This document shows positions 10,585 to 17,929 of a stretch of 37,633 nucleotides of DNA, piece after piece. The stretch's first letter is position 1. Each line of letters starts with the position of its first letter. The DNA comes from Flavobacteriales bacterium UBA7690 (GTDB lineage: Bacteria > Bacteroidota > Bacteroidia > Flavobacteriales_F > PHOS-HE28): NCBI GenBank assembly GCA_002482775.1, contig DLGQ01000085.1, positions 19,618 to 57,250 on the forward strand. Reading direction: 5' to 3'. The translations under genes and the position numbers were made by a program. The notes beneath the pieces are model-generated. The model did no database searches, had not been told where the DNA came from, and saw only the letters and a program-made list of their open reading frames with translations.

Positions 10585-11160
10585 ATGAAGCGCGTACCCC
10601 ACACCATCGATCCGCGGCAATGGAGCCCGGAGAGCCCGTACATCATCGGCCAGGCGTACACCCTGCACCTGGGCAACCGGCGTGTGCTACGCTTCACCAG
10701 CAAGCGGCTGGCCGGTGCCTACGAAGCAGACACCAAACGGTGGCTGAAGGAACTGATCCTGGAAGGCAACCTGCTGTTAGGCCAAGCCATGTACGACTAC
10801 CGCGAAGCATGGCCCACGCTGAGCGATACGGGCAGCGAAGAAGTGAACGCCACCGATGCGCAGATCCGCGAGCTGCTGCAGCAAGCGGTGTGGCACCTGG
10901 ATCGCGCTACGGTTCGCGGTACGCGGGCCAGCGCCTTGTTGGGTGTGTGGGCCGATGTGGAGCGCACGTTCGGCCGCTTGGGCGAAGCGTACCGCCTCCT
11001 GGAACAGTTCTGGCGGTACAAGACGCAGGGCGTGCTGCGCTACCGGATGAGCACCCGAGCGCGGCAATGCGATGAAGCGCGGGACCGTATGCAGGAATAT
11101 GGCGCGAACGTGCCGCAGCTGGACGTGGCGCAACCCCGTGCGGGCGGCGGTGGACGTTAA
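10585..11160 (+). CDS. Unknown helical protein at the left end of the element
   Basis: The frame is open from an ATG at 10480 inside the attachment core, but the ATG at 10585 (MKRVPHTIDPRQWSPES) is preferred because the earlier part is proline-rich and unlike a folded start. That gives 191 residues, mostly helical (AQIRELLQQAVWHLDRA, RLGEAYRLLEQFWRYK), ending in a glycine-rich tail. I do not recognise the family. It is one of only two plus-strand genes of the element, and in a circular form it would lie just downstream of the repressor-like gene. It converges with the gene at 11157, and the two stop codons share the bases TTAA (11157-11160). Confidence 0.65.
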   Translation: MKRVPHTIDPRQWSPESPYIIGQAYTLHLGNRRVLRFTSKRLAGAYEADTKRWLKELILEGNLLLGQAMYDYREAWPTLSDTGSEEVNATDAQIRELLQQAVWHLDRATVRGTRASALLGVWADVERTFGRLGEAYRLLEQFWRYKTQGVLRYRMSTRARQCDEARDRMQEYGANVPQLDVAQPRAGGGGR

Positions 11161-11486
11161 CGGTATGCTGGACCGTTGCGGCCGGTGTACCACTGCACCA
11201 CGATGTCGGTGGCGCCACCGTTGGCGCAGACCACCATGTTAGCGATCATCTCGCGGTTGCTCAGGTAGTGCGTGGTGGCGGTCAGGCAGTCGCTACTGAC
11301 CTCTCCTTCTGTGCCATCCAAGCGGAACGCGAATTTCAGATCACCCACACCCTGCACCAACGCGGCGTTGGCCGATGCCGGAACCGTTACCAATGTAGAG
11401 AGCAGCTCGGTGGTTCCGGGTAGCGCAGTCACCTCCGCACCAGGCGAACCCAATACCGGGGTGTTGCGGCTGTCGAATTGGCTCAT
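11157..11486 (-). CDS. Stand-alone copy of the spike N-terminal domain
   Basis: 109 residues, strand-rich. It aligns by eye along its whole length with the first 108 residues of the spike-like protein encoded just upstream: RNTP/RNSP near residue 7, LLSTLVTVPASANAA against LLSDLLTIPPQANSA, FRLDG/FRMDG, LSNRE/LTNRQ, VQWYTGRNGP against VQFFEGTLGP. The gene is coupled to the spike gene by an ATGA overlap at 11483-11486 and is the last gene of the late block. A domain shared by two adjacent virion genes suggests a common docking or trimerisation base, possibly at capsid vertices; that role is inferred. Confidence 0.78.
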   Translation of the reverse strand: MSQFDSRNTPVLGSPGAEVTALPGTTELLSTLVTVPASANAALVQGVGDLKFAFRLDGTEGEVSSDCLTATTHYLSNREMIANMVVCANGGATDIVVQWYTGRNGPAYR

Positions 11487-13369
11487 AAGATCACGTTGAA
11501 GCTGCCGTTGATAGCAATGGCCGGATCTATATCCTGCGTGCCGCTGGCCAGATAGCTATTGACCGATGCCGTTCCACCGCCGTATTCGATGGTATAGGTG
11601 CCGGCCCCCTCCAGTCGTGCATTAGCCATAAGGTCGATCACATGCGTACCAGTAGCGCAGATTATTGGGCCTTGTGCAGCAAACGTTTCAACCAAGCCTG
11701 CAAGTCGCATACGACCACCGACGGACGTGGCAGTAGTACCAATAGCATAGCCTACGTCAGAAGTAATACGGCCATAATGGAACAGGTTCCCGTCCCCCAT
11801 GAGGACCGCGATGTTCTCAGCCGAGCGTACGGTGCCATATATGTATAGGGCGCCGAAGGTGTTATCTATCCATGTTCCTAGATCAATGGCAGCTTGTTCC
11901 TGACTGAAGACATCCCCGTACACGTACAAGGTGGTATCTGCAGCAAGCGAAATAGCAGGCTCGGTGCCGAAGTTCTGAGCCGATCCATGAAGCCTTACCA
12001 GGGATCCTGGACGAATGACGTTCAACGCAAATGCCGACTCCGCGTAGAGCGAACCGTAGATGTCGCATTCGCTTTCCCTGATCACCACCGCCGTGATGTC
12101 CTGGGTGGTGACAGACCCGTAGATCTTGCAGTCGGTGGACGTGTTCACGAAGAACGCGGGCTCCGTGCCCAGCCCGATCACCGCGCCGTAGTTGTTCACC
12201 ACGCCGCTGGTGCAGCTTACCGCCATGCTTGCGGCGGTGATGTAGCCGTAGAGGTTGCCCGTTGCATTGTTGATGGCCACGGTTCCTACGTTGCCGGTCG
12301 TTGCCGATGCGCTGTCCACACCGGCGTACAGATCCAGCGTGCCGCTCTGGTCGATCAGGATGGCACGGCCAAGCCCGAACGTATCCAGGTGGCCATCGAT
12401 CCGCATGTAGCTGAAGCCGCTAATGGCCACGGCCGTGTTACTGTTGTTCGTGGCGATCATTTCGGCTTTCACGAACAAGCGGTTGCCCAACCCACCTGGC
12501 GATGAAATGAGCGTGCCCATACCGTTCTCCAACCGGTCGATGTCGATGTATAGGCTGCTGTCTTCGTTCACGGCCACGATCAGCGGAACGTCTCCGCTAT
12601 CGCCCACGTGTGTGATGCGGCCAGCGCCACGGATGGAAAGCGTTTCTCCTTCGTACCGGATGCCCCATGCAATTCCAACGCCTGGTACATCGACGTTCGC
12701 TCCGTGAAGTTCAATGGTGGCGTTCACCGGGATGGTGATGTTGCCCTCTTCGTAAGTGCCTGCCCAAATGTGCAGCGTGTCGCCATCCTCCAATACAGCG
12801 GCGGCGGCGGCGATGGTGTAGAACGGCTTATCCAACCGCTCGCGTAGCGCATCGGCATCGTTGCCCGTTACCATCACGTGAACGGTCTTGCCGGTATCCA
12901 CACGGGCGCGGCCGATGAGCTGGATAGTGCCGGACGTGGTGATGGGCACGCCACCTGCCTCGAAACCTGTATCGGTAGGGTCGAAGTCCACGCTGGTAAC
13001 GGTTCCATCGCCGGGTACGCCGCCGGTGGAAACGTTGACGATGGGCGCTGGCGGCATCGGCCCAAGCGTACCTTCGAAGAATTGCACGCCCACGGTCACA
13101 CCGCCATCCAGTACCAGGGCGGTCAGCTCCTGACGGTTGGTCAACGGCAAGAACGCGAGCGCGGGTAGTGAAAGCCATTCGCCGCCGGCCACGTCACCAT
13201 CCATACGGAAAAGCAGCGTGCCCGTAGGCACCTGCAGCCATGCACTGTTGGCTTGGGGCGGGATCGTTAAAAGGTCGCTGAGCAGGGTGGCTTCCTCCAG
13301 CTCGGCTTGCTGGAAACCACCATCGGCAGCGGCGATGGGCGAATTGCGGGTGGTGAACGTACCAGCCAT
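11483..13369 (-). CDS. Beta-helix spike / receptor-binding protein candidate
   Basis: 628 residues. Residues 1-108 are the domain also found alone in the next gene. Residues 110-150 are a linker with GTVTSVDFDPTDTGFEAG and ITTSGTIQL, a pattern common in phage fibre and spike linkers. Residues about 170-600 form a right-handed beta-helix: FYTIAAAAAVLEDGDTLHIW and YEEGNITIPVNATIELHG, then many short strand-turn rungs rich in asparagine, glycine and single aromatic residues. Such helices bind or cut surface glycans in viral spikes; no catalytic residues can be assigned by eye. No collagen-like repeat or tail-fibre chaperone gene is seen. Position at the end of the structural block supports a virion role. 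Confidence 0.8.
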   Translation of the reverse strand: MAGTFTTRNSPIAAADGGFQQAELEEATLLSDLLTIPPQANSAWLQVPTGTLLFRMDGDVAGGEWLSLPALAFLPLTNRQELTALVLDGGVTVGVQFFEGTLGPMPPAPIVNVSTGGVPGDGTVTSVDFDPTDTGFEAGGVPITTSGTIQLIGRARVDTGKTVHVMVTGNDADALRERLDKPFYTIAAAAAVLEDGDTLHIWAGTYEEGNITIPVNATIELHGANVDVPGVGIAWGIRYEGETLSIRGAGRITHVGDSGDVPLIVAVNEDSSLYIDIDRLENGMGTLISSPGGLGNRLFVKAEMIATNNSNTAVAISGFSYMRIDGHLDTFGLGRAILIDQSGTLDLYAGVDSASATTGNVGTVAINNATGNLYGYITAASMAVSCTSGVVNNYGAVIGLGTEPAFFVNTSTDCKIYGSVTTQDITAVVIRESECDIYGSLYAESAFALNVIRPGSLVRLHGSAQNFGTEPAISLAADTTLYVYGDVFSQEQAAIDLGTWIDNTFGALYIYGTVRSAENIAVLMGDGNLFHYGRITSDVGYAIGTTATSVGGRMRLAGLVETFAAQGPIICATGTHVIDLMANARLEGAGTYTIEYGGGTASVNSYLASGTQDIDPAIAINGSFNVIL

Positions 13370-13372
13370 GAA

Positions 13373-13816
13373 CTACTGTGGATACGCGTTGTGTGCGCGG
13401 CGTGGGCGGCGCTTGCCAGCGGCATCGGCCTGGCCATCCAGGATAAGCTCGATGCCTTCATGGACCTGGCGCATTTCCAGCTGCAGGCGTTTGATCGCCA
13501 CCGTATCCGGCGGCGTTATGATGGTGCGGTTGCTGGGGCGTACGCCGATCAGCTCTTCGAGGTTGATGAAGCGGGCGGCGTTGGTGTCCTGGTAAGCCTG
13601 CATACGGTCGCCGATGCTGTCCACCACTTGCAGCATCTGGCCGCTGGTGGTGTTGTTCACCTTGCGCACCACATTCTTTTCTAGCTCTTCCAGCTGGGTA
13701 TCGATGTACCCGTGGATATCATTGGCGAACAGCTGCCAGGATGTAACGATCACCAGGGCCACTTTCAAGGCGTCCATGGCGAAGTCTTTCACAGTGGTGC
13801 TTTTCTCAGTGCTCAT
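13373..13816 (-). CDS. Small virion-type membrane protein with coiled coil
   Basis: 147 residues. A hydrophobic segment lies at about 13-31 (ALKVALVIVTSWQLFAND), followed by a helical heptad region (YIDTQLEELEKNVVRKVNN), a proline turn (NRTIITPPDTVAI) and a second helix (RLQLEMRQVHEGIELILDG). The tail is basic (GKRRPRRAHNAYPQ). It is coupled to the upstream gene by ATGA and sits 3 bases before the spike gene, so it could anchor the spike in a membrane. That role is inferred only from position and shape; no family is recognised. Confidence 0.72.
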   Translation of the reverse strand: MSTEKSTTVKDFAMDALKVALVIVTSWQLFANDIHGYIDTQLEELEKNVVRKVNNTTSGQMLQVVDSIGDRMQAYQDTNAARFINLEELIGVRPSNRTIITPPDTVAIKRLQLEMRQVHEGIELILDGQADAAGKRRPRRAHNAYPQ

Positions 13817-14118
13817 TCGTCGGGTGCGTCTTCTTCGGTATAGGTGCTTCCTCCTCCTGGTGCCTTCAGGTCACCGGTATCGTAGAATTCGCGCAGGCGG
13901 CGCAAGGGCTGTTTCAGCAGGTTCGCTTCGCTGAAGCTGGCCAAGTTGCCCGTTGTGAAGCTGTACCACACGGTGCCGTCGATCTCTTCGCGCTTCAGGT
14001 TCCACTTGTCCACGGCACGCTTGATCCACCACCGCTTGTTGAACAGCGTGGCGAACAGCGCGGCTACGGCGGAGAGCACCACGACAATTAGGATGATATA
14101 GACCACGCGCTTGCTCAT
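13813..14118 (-). CDS. Small membrane protein, N-terminal anchor
   Basis: 101 residues. Residues 5-26 (VVYIILIVVVLSAVAALFATLF) are a membrane segment, followed by a basic stretch (NKRWWIKRAVDKWNLKREE) and a short soluble domain with GTVWYSFTTGN and LLKQPLRRLREFYDTG. The tail is acidic and glycine-rich. Coupled by ATGA to both neighbours. It belongs to the run of twelve membrane proteins. No family recognised. Confidence 0.75.
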   Translation of the reverse strand: MSKRVVYIILIVVVLSAVAALFATLFNKRWWIKRAVDKWNLKREEIDGTVWYSFTTGNLASFSEANLLKQPLRRLREFYDTGDLKAPGGGSTYTEEDAPDE

Positions 14119-14336
14119 ACAGCGCGGCGCAGCTTGCTCAGTGTGGACGCCTTATCCGTGGCACCCGCTACGGTATCGCCCTTGTTGATGCCGGAGTCAC
14201 CGCCATTTGTAGCGGTGCCAACTTTTGTGGCGGCGGTGATCACCCTGTTGGCCAAGATGAAACGGAACACCAGCCCCAGCACGAGCAGGACACCGATGAT
14301 GATGAGGGCCAAGGCCCAACCGGACAGCTTTTTCAT
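14115..14336 (-). CDS. Small membrane protein, N-terminal anchor
   Basis: 73 residues. MKKLSGWALALIIIGVLLVLGLVFRFIL (hydrophobic part 7-28) is one membrane segment or an uncleaved signal. The remaining 45 residues are glycine-, threonine- and alanine-rich and apparently unstructured, ending SKLRRAV. It starts 3 bases after the stop of the upstream gene and is coupled to the next by ATGA. No family recognised; likely a minor virion membrane protein by context. Confidence 0.72.
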   Translation of the reverse strand: MKKLSGWALALIIIGVLLVLGLVFRFILANRVITAATKVGTATNGGDSGINKGDTVAGATDKASTLSKLRRAV

Positions 14337-14339
14337 GTG

Positions 14340-14786
14340 CTACTTCTTTGATCGTTTCCAGCGGATGAACATCGTGACACCGTAGGCGAAGGCAGCGATA
14401 CCGAGCAGGATGGCAACGCCCAGGATCACCTTGTTGATCACGGCGCTGCGCTCCAACGTCTGTTGCGCGTACTTCTCCGCAGCAGCACCGGTCAGACCTT
14501 TTGCAGTGGCTTCGGCGATGGACCTGTCGTAGTTCGCTTTAGCTGCCAGCGTTTCATCGAGCTGCTTCTGCAATTGCTCGATCTGTCGGCGTGCATCGGC
14601 AACGAAACCCTGATTCTCTTGAATGGCCGCGGTGTGCCGCCCAACTTCGTACATATTACCCGCAGCCTGCCATGCGGCCACGCTATTCTGCTCGGCCGCT
14701 ACCTGGCCGGTATGATACGTGACGCGCTGTTCTTGTGCAGCGATCTGTTGGCGCAAGGCAGCGATCTGGGCAACGTAGTCTACCAT
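14340..14786 (-). CDS. Coiled-coil protein with C-terminal membrane anchor
   Basis: 148 residues. Residues 1-105 are a long glutamine- and alanine-rich coiled coil (VAQIAALRQQIAAQEQRVTY; ADARRQIEQLQKQLDETLAA). Residues 119-140 (VILGVAILLGIAAFAYGVTMF) form a membrane segment ending in IRWKRSKK. This is a tail-anchored topology, opposite to most of its neighbours. Three bases separate it from genes on both sides. A coiled coil anchored in a membrane suits a spacer between an internal membrane and a capsid, but this is inference. Confidence 0.75.
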   Translation of the reverse strand: MVDYVAQIAALRQQIAAQEQRVTYHTGQVAAEQNSVAAWQAAGNMYEVGRHTAAIQENQGFVADARRQIEQLQKQLDETLAAKANYDRSIAEATAKGLTGAAAEKYAQQTLERSAVINKVILGVAILLGIAAFAYGVTMFIRWKRSKK

Positions 14787-14789
14787 GGG

Positions 14790-14939
14790 TCAGGTGATGA
14801 TGAAACCAGCGATGAACAGGGCCAGGAGCATGGCAACGAAAAAGCCGAACACCAGCATCACCATCGACATCGTGTCGATAGCGATACTTAGCGAACGGTT
14901 GCCCGTTGCCACGTCCAGCAGTTCGTTGACGCGATCCAT
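14790..14939 (-). CDS. Very small membrane protein (49 aa)
   Basis: A complete frame runs from ATG at 14939 to TGA at 14790-14792. The product begins MDRVNELLDVATGNRSLSI and then has one long hydrophobic segment (about residues 23-48) reading TMSMVMLVFGFFVAMLLA and ending in IAGFIIT. It has the same 3-base spacing to its neighbours as the surrounding genes, which supports it as real. It is below usual gene-caller size limits. No family recognised. Confidence 0.65.
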   Translation of the reverse strand: MDRVNELLDVATGNRSLSIAIDTMSMVMLVFGFFVAMLLALFIAGFIIT

Positions 14940-14942
14940 GGC

Positions 14943-15122
14943 TTAAGCAGCTACGCGCATTGCACCGTCGCCGGAACCAGCGGCGGCGGCGGCCGCGTCG
15001 GAAACCTTGGCGGCATTCTTGCGAGCGCGGTAACGCTCGATGGCACCGCTGATCTGGTCAGCAGCAACGAGGGCCACCACAACTACGGCGATGGTGCCCA
15101 GGGCAGTGAGGAACTTTTGCAT
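14943..15122 (-). CDS. Very small membrane protein (59 aa)
   Basis: A complete frame from ATG at 15122 to TAA at 14943-14945. The N-terminus MQKFLTALGTIAVVVVALVA is a membrane segment, followed by a basic helix (ERYRARKNAAKV) and an alanine- and glycine-rich tail. The combination of one hydrophobic helix and a basic segment on about 60 residues recalls major membrane or coat proteins of small viruses, so this could be an abundant virion membrane protein; that is inference. Confidence 0.65.
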   Translation of the reverse strand: MQKFLTALGTIAVVVVALVAADQISGAIERYRARKNAAKVSDAAAAAAGSGDGAMRVAA

Positions 15123-15146
15123 GGTCTTCGGTTTTTGGGTGAAGGG

Positions 15147-15581
15147 TTAGATCATGGCGATGTTGGACAGGCGGCCCAGCAGCGTTTCGTCAACGTCGCT
15201 CAGGGCCATCCATGCCGCGTCCACGGCCTGATACAGTGAGGTGTCACGGCTCAGCAACTGGTAGTGCTTGGCCGCATAGCGCAGTTCGGTATCGTTGAGG
15301 TCCACAAGTGCCTTCAGAGCCGCCTCGCGCTTGCTGGGCGATACGATCCCCGCATTGAGCTGGTCGTAGGCGTCCTGGGCGAGCGCTTCCAACTGCTTCT
15401 TGCGGGCCGCTTCATCTTCGCCGCCGAAGCCTTGTGAGTAGTCACCACCATCCTTCATGCCTAGGCGCAGCAAAGCAGCCCAGCCGCGTGTGATGGGGCC
15501 GCGCAGCAGGAAGAACAACACGACGGCCGCCACGGCGAACCAGAACCACTTGTTGCGAAGGATGTTGGCCAGTGCGGTCAT
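15147..15581 (-). CDS. Membrane-anchored helical protein
   Basis: The start at 15581 is chosen because its ATG overlaps the upstream stop (ATGA), giving 144 residues. Residues 12-28 (FWFAVAAVVLFFLLRGP) form a membrane segment. The rest is a helical domain (AARKKQLEALAQDAYDQLNAG, LKALVDLNDTELRYAAKHY, LYQAVDAAWMALSDVDETLL). The helical part looks like a small annexin- or DUF-like repeat but I do not recognise it. A 24-base gap separates it from the next gene. Confidence 0.75.
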   Translation of the reverse strand: MTALANILRNKWFWFAVAAVVLFFLLRGPITRGWAALLRLGMKDGGDYSQGFGGEDEAARKKQLEALAQDAYDQLNAGIVSPSKREAALKALVDLNDTELRYAAKHYQLLSRDTSLYQAVDAAWMALSDVDETLLGRLSNIAMI

Positions 15582-15835
15582 GTGGTGGGCGTTGTTGGTG
15601 TTGGCGTAGGCGGCGGCGCAGGTGGGCGGCAACCCTGGGCGTAGCCGCGCACGTATTGGCTACGCAGCGGCCATAGTGTGTACACGGTTGTGGCCGGTGT
15701 TGGTGTCCCTTCCGTAGTGGCCTTGCCGTTGGCGACACCACGCGCGAACGCGGCACGGCTGAGCAACACGGCGATCGATGCCATAGCTACCACTGCGAGA
15801 ACAGCGACCAGGACATATGTGGTGGTCTTGCTCAT
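15578..15835 (-). CDS. Small membrane protein with proline-rich tail
   Basis: 85 residues. Residues 6-24 (TYVLVAVLAVVAMASIAVL) are a membrane segment. The C-terminus is a proline/threonine string (RPPAPPPTPTPTTPTT), probably extended. Coupled by ATGA on both sides (to the M15 peptidase and the next anchor protein). No family recognised. Confidence 0.7.
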   Translation of the reverse strand: MSKTTTYVLVAVLAVVAMASIAVLLSRAAFARGVANGKATTEGTPTPATTVYTLWPLRSQYVRGYAQGCRPPAPPPTPTPTTPTT

Positions 15836-16326
15836 GCGAGGGATGCGAACGTTGGCGCGGCGTTACCGTAGTTCCACACCACGCGCTGCGGCTTGGTGGT
15901 ATCCACGTCGAGATGGATGTAGGTGCGTGCCCAGCCGATGCGGGTGATGCCTTGACGGATGGCGGCCTTCGCGATGGCTTGCTTTTGCCCATCGGTGATG
16001 GCGCGGATGTCCGCTGCCAAGCCTTTGGTGTGAGCGCTCTCCCCTACGCCACCAACGGCAGCGTTGTGCGCAGGTGTGCGGTACCCGCTGTTGATGATGA
16101 ACGGAAAGCCCACTTCGGCACGGATAGCATCCAGCATGCGGATGAAGTCAGCGCTCATATGCGCCTCCCCGCTACCTGGTGCATCCGGGCTATCGAACTC
16201 GGAGAAGGTGAAGTATTTGAACGGGCTTTTCATGCGTTCACCGGCGTACTTCGTTGCACGCAACAGCACATAGGCGAGCACGATGGCGAACACCACCGCT
16301 ACGGCTATCCACAGGTTGCGTGTCAT
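15832..16326 (-). CDS. Membrane-anchored M15-family peptidoglycan peptidase
   Basis: 164 residues. An uncleaved anchor lies at 5-22 (LWIAVAVVFAIVLAYVLL). The catalytic domain follows with the usual M15 order: YFTFSEFDSPD at 38-48, INSGYRTPAHN at 78-88, the zinc-binding SAHTKGLAAD with His99 and Asp106, and a second zinc site YIHLDVD with His138. It should cleave D-Ala or D-Ala-linked peptide bonds of peptidoglycan. In tailless membrane phages such enzymes ride in the virion membrane and open the wall at entry or exit, and this one lies within the membrane-protein run. Three bases follow the previous gene's stop. Confidence 0.9.
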   Translation of the reverse strand: MTRNLWIAVAVVFAIVLAYVLLRATKYAGERMKSPFKYFTFSEFDSPDAPGSGEAHMSADFIRMLDAIRAEVGFPFIINSGYRTPAHNAAVGGVGESAHTKGLAADIRAITDGQKQAIAKAAIRQGITRIGWARTYIHLDVDTTKPQRVVWNYGNAAPTFASLA

Positions 16327-16329
16327 GGG

Positions 16330-16974
16330 TCATTTCTTGCGCAATGCGCGGATGATGAGCGCCACGGCGGTGATGCCCGCCGCCACTCCCAGGATGATCA
16401 GAACGGTCTTGAGCACGCCGCTGCCATCGCTGGTGGCAGGCGGCGCACCGCCACCATTTGCGGCGGCGGGCAGGTTGCCGGTGAACGCACCGACCAGGCC
16501 ACCCGCAGCAGTTAAGATGCCGGGCAGGCTGTTCCAGAACGTGTTGGTGTCCTCCACATCGGCCGTCGCGTTGGTGGCGGCAGTGGTGGGCATGTTCTCC
16601 GGGGTATCGTCGGGGCCAAGGCTGGAGCTGGGAACGGCGCTCTTCAAGCGGATGGGCGATCCTGGATCGTTCAACCGGGCAGCACCTTCGGCGCGAAGGG
16701 TGCGCACGGCGGTGTCCAACGGGCTTGCTCCACGGTCCACCCAGGGCACGCTCAGGATGTTGGCCACGCGGCCTTTTTCGCCACGGGAACGCATGGCCTG
16801 CAACACGCTGGTCATGCCTTGCACCGTGCTGGGCCCAGCGGATCGCATCACCGTAGCGAAGCGCTCGCGGATCGCGGCGAAGTTGTTATTGACCGCCGCC
16901 GCGATCACGAAATCGGGATCGCTGAGCAACAGTTGTTGCACCTGGCTAACGGAGCTGTCGGTCGTGCGTGTCAT
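16330..16974 (-). CDS. Membrane protein, longer paralogue of the 17314 product
   Basis: 214 residues. The first 85 align by eye with the N-terminal domain of the protein at 17314-17829: VQQLLLSDPDFVIAAAVNNN against LTQLLSSDPAWIAEFIVLSN, then a conserved helix and VANILSVPWV against FVYVLSVPLN. A low-complexity alanine/proline/glycine linker follows, then a C-terminal membrane segment at about 187-208 (LKTVLIILGVAAGITAVALII) and a basic end (RALRKK). Tail-anchored topology, helical head. Coupled by ATGA to the upstream gene. Likely a duplicated virion membrane protein. Confidence 0.75.
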   Translation of the reverse strand: MTRTTDSSVSQVQQLLLSDPDFVIAAAVNNNFAAIRERFATVMRSAGPSTVQGMTSVLQAMRSRGEKGRVANILSVPWVDRGASPLDTAVRTLRAEGAARLNDPGSPIRLKSAVPSSSLGPDDTPENMPTTAATNATADVEDTNTFWNSLPGILTAAGGLVGAFTGNLPAAANGGGAPPATSDGSGVLKTVLIILGVAAGITAVALIIRALRKK

Positions 16975-17309
16975 CGAAGGAGGAGGTAAATGGTGAGGCC
17001 GATCAGGCAGGCACCTGCGGCGTACTTCAGCATGGCCATGTTGGCGGCACGCGCTTGGGCGGCTGTTTCCGCTCCGATCTGTGCCTGCAGCGTGGCTTGC
17101 TGGGCCAGCTCTTGCGCCGTGCGATTGTTGCCCGGCGCGTTCACGATGGTGGCGATAGGTCCAACGATCGCACCAACGGCACCAGCGATGGCAGTGCCCA
17201 AGCTCTTTTGCAATGCACCAGCGGGCGCGTTGTCCGCTTCAGCGAATTGCACCGGGAACTCGCCCACGTTGGTGAGCAAGCCGGGGAGCATATGTTGCAT
17301 CATACGCAT
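16971..17309 (-). CDS. Membrane protein with two hydrophobic segments
   Basis: 112 residues. A glycine/alanine-rich hydrophobic stretch lies at 36-58 (SLGTAIAGAVGAIVGPIATIV), a glutamine/alanine helix at 64-92, and a C-terminal membrane segment at about 93-111 (LKYAAGACLIGLTIYLLL). It lies between the two paralogous tail-anchored proteins. The central glycine-rich segment resembles membrane-active or tape-like peptides. No family recognised. Confidence 0.72.
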   Translation of the reverse strand: MRMMQHMLPGLLTNVGEFPVQFAEADNAPAGALQKSLGTAIAGAVGAIVGPIATIVNAPGNNRTAQELAQQATLQAQIGAETAAQARAANMAMLKYAAGACLIGLTIYLLLR

Positions 17310-17313
17310 GGGG

Positions 17314-17829
17314 TCACCTGCGGAGCACGCGGATTGCGTAAGCGGTACCGATCACGAACAGCACGATACCGATGCCGATAAGCACCGCACGCACCACGCG
17401 CTTCTTCTTGGCGGGGTCCATGGGTGTGGCAGCGGGGGCCGCCGCTTCCGGCGTCGGGTTGGCTACGCTCTTGCCCTGGGTCGTTGGCTCTTCGCTCCAG
17501 GCACGCAGCGCGTTCAATGCGAGGGCGCGGCTCAGCGTGTCGGGCGTGGTATCGGCGGCAACTGCACCATACACCGCGATCACCTCGTTATCGGTGAGGG
17601 CGGTGAGGTTCAGCGGCACACTGAGCACATACACGAAGTCCTTGGTGCGGCCAGCATCCAGCAAGATCTGCAACGAACGCTGGATGCCATCCAAGCCCGT
17701 AGGGCGATTGCCCAGCACATCGCTGATCCGATCCGCAACGCCGTTCGTGTTGCTCAGAACGATGAACTCCGCGATCCATGCGGGGTCGCTGGAAAGCAGT
17801 TGGGTAAGGCGTTGGGGGTTGATGTTCAT
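17314..17829 (-). CDS. Tail-anchored membrane protein, paralogue of the 16330 product
   Basis: 171 residues. An N-terminal helical domain (1-95) contains LTQLLSSDPAWIAEFIVLSN and DFVYVLSVPLN, shared with the 16330-16974 product. A proline/alanine linker (about 118-140) leads to KKKRVVRAVLIGIGIVLFVI, a membrane segment at 147-167 with the tail AIRVLRR. It is the first gene after the candidate capsid gene, separated from it by a hairpin-forming spacer. Likely virion membrane protein by context. Confidence 0.75.
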   Translation of the reverse strand: MNINPQRLTQLLSSDPAWIAEFIVLSNTNGVADRISDVLGNRPTGLDGIQRSLQILLDAGRTKDFVYVLSVPLNLTALTDNEVIAVYGAVAADTTPDTLSRALALNALRAWSEEPTTQGKSVANPTPEAAAPAATPMDPAKKKRVVRAVLIGIGIVLFVIGTAYAIRVLRR

Positions 17830-17853
17830 GGGGCTTGTTCGTTTGCAGGTTCA

Positions 17854-17885
17854 CCCCCACCGCCACCTATTGGTAGCGGCGGGGG
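17854..17885 (-). terminator. Hairpin between capsid candidate and membrane-protein genes
   Basis: CCCC...ACCGCC...ACC pairs with GGT...GCGGC...GGGG across a short TATT loop, with small bulges. It lies in the 100-base gap after the capsid candidate. It has no T tract, so it may be a partial terminator or an mRNA end stabiliser that raises capsid mRNA relative to the downstream genes. Confidence 0.4.
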
Positions 17886-17929
17886 ATCGCCCTGCGACTG
17901 GACACACACACAAGTCCGTGGAAGTGGCA

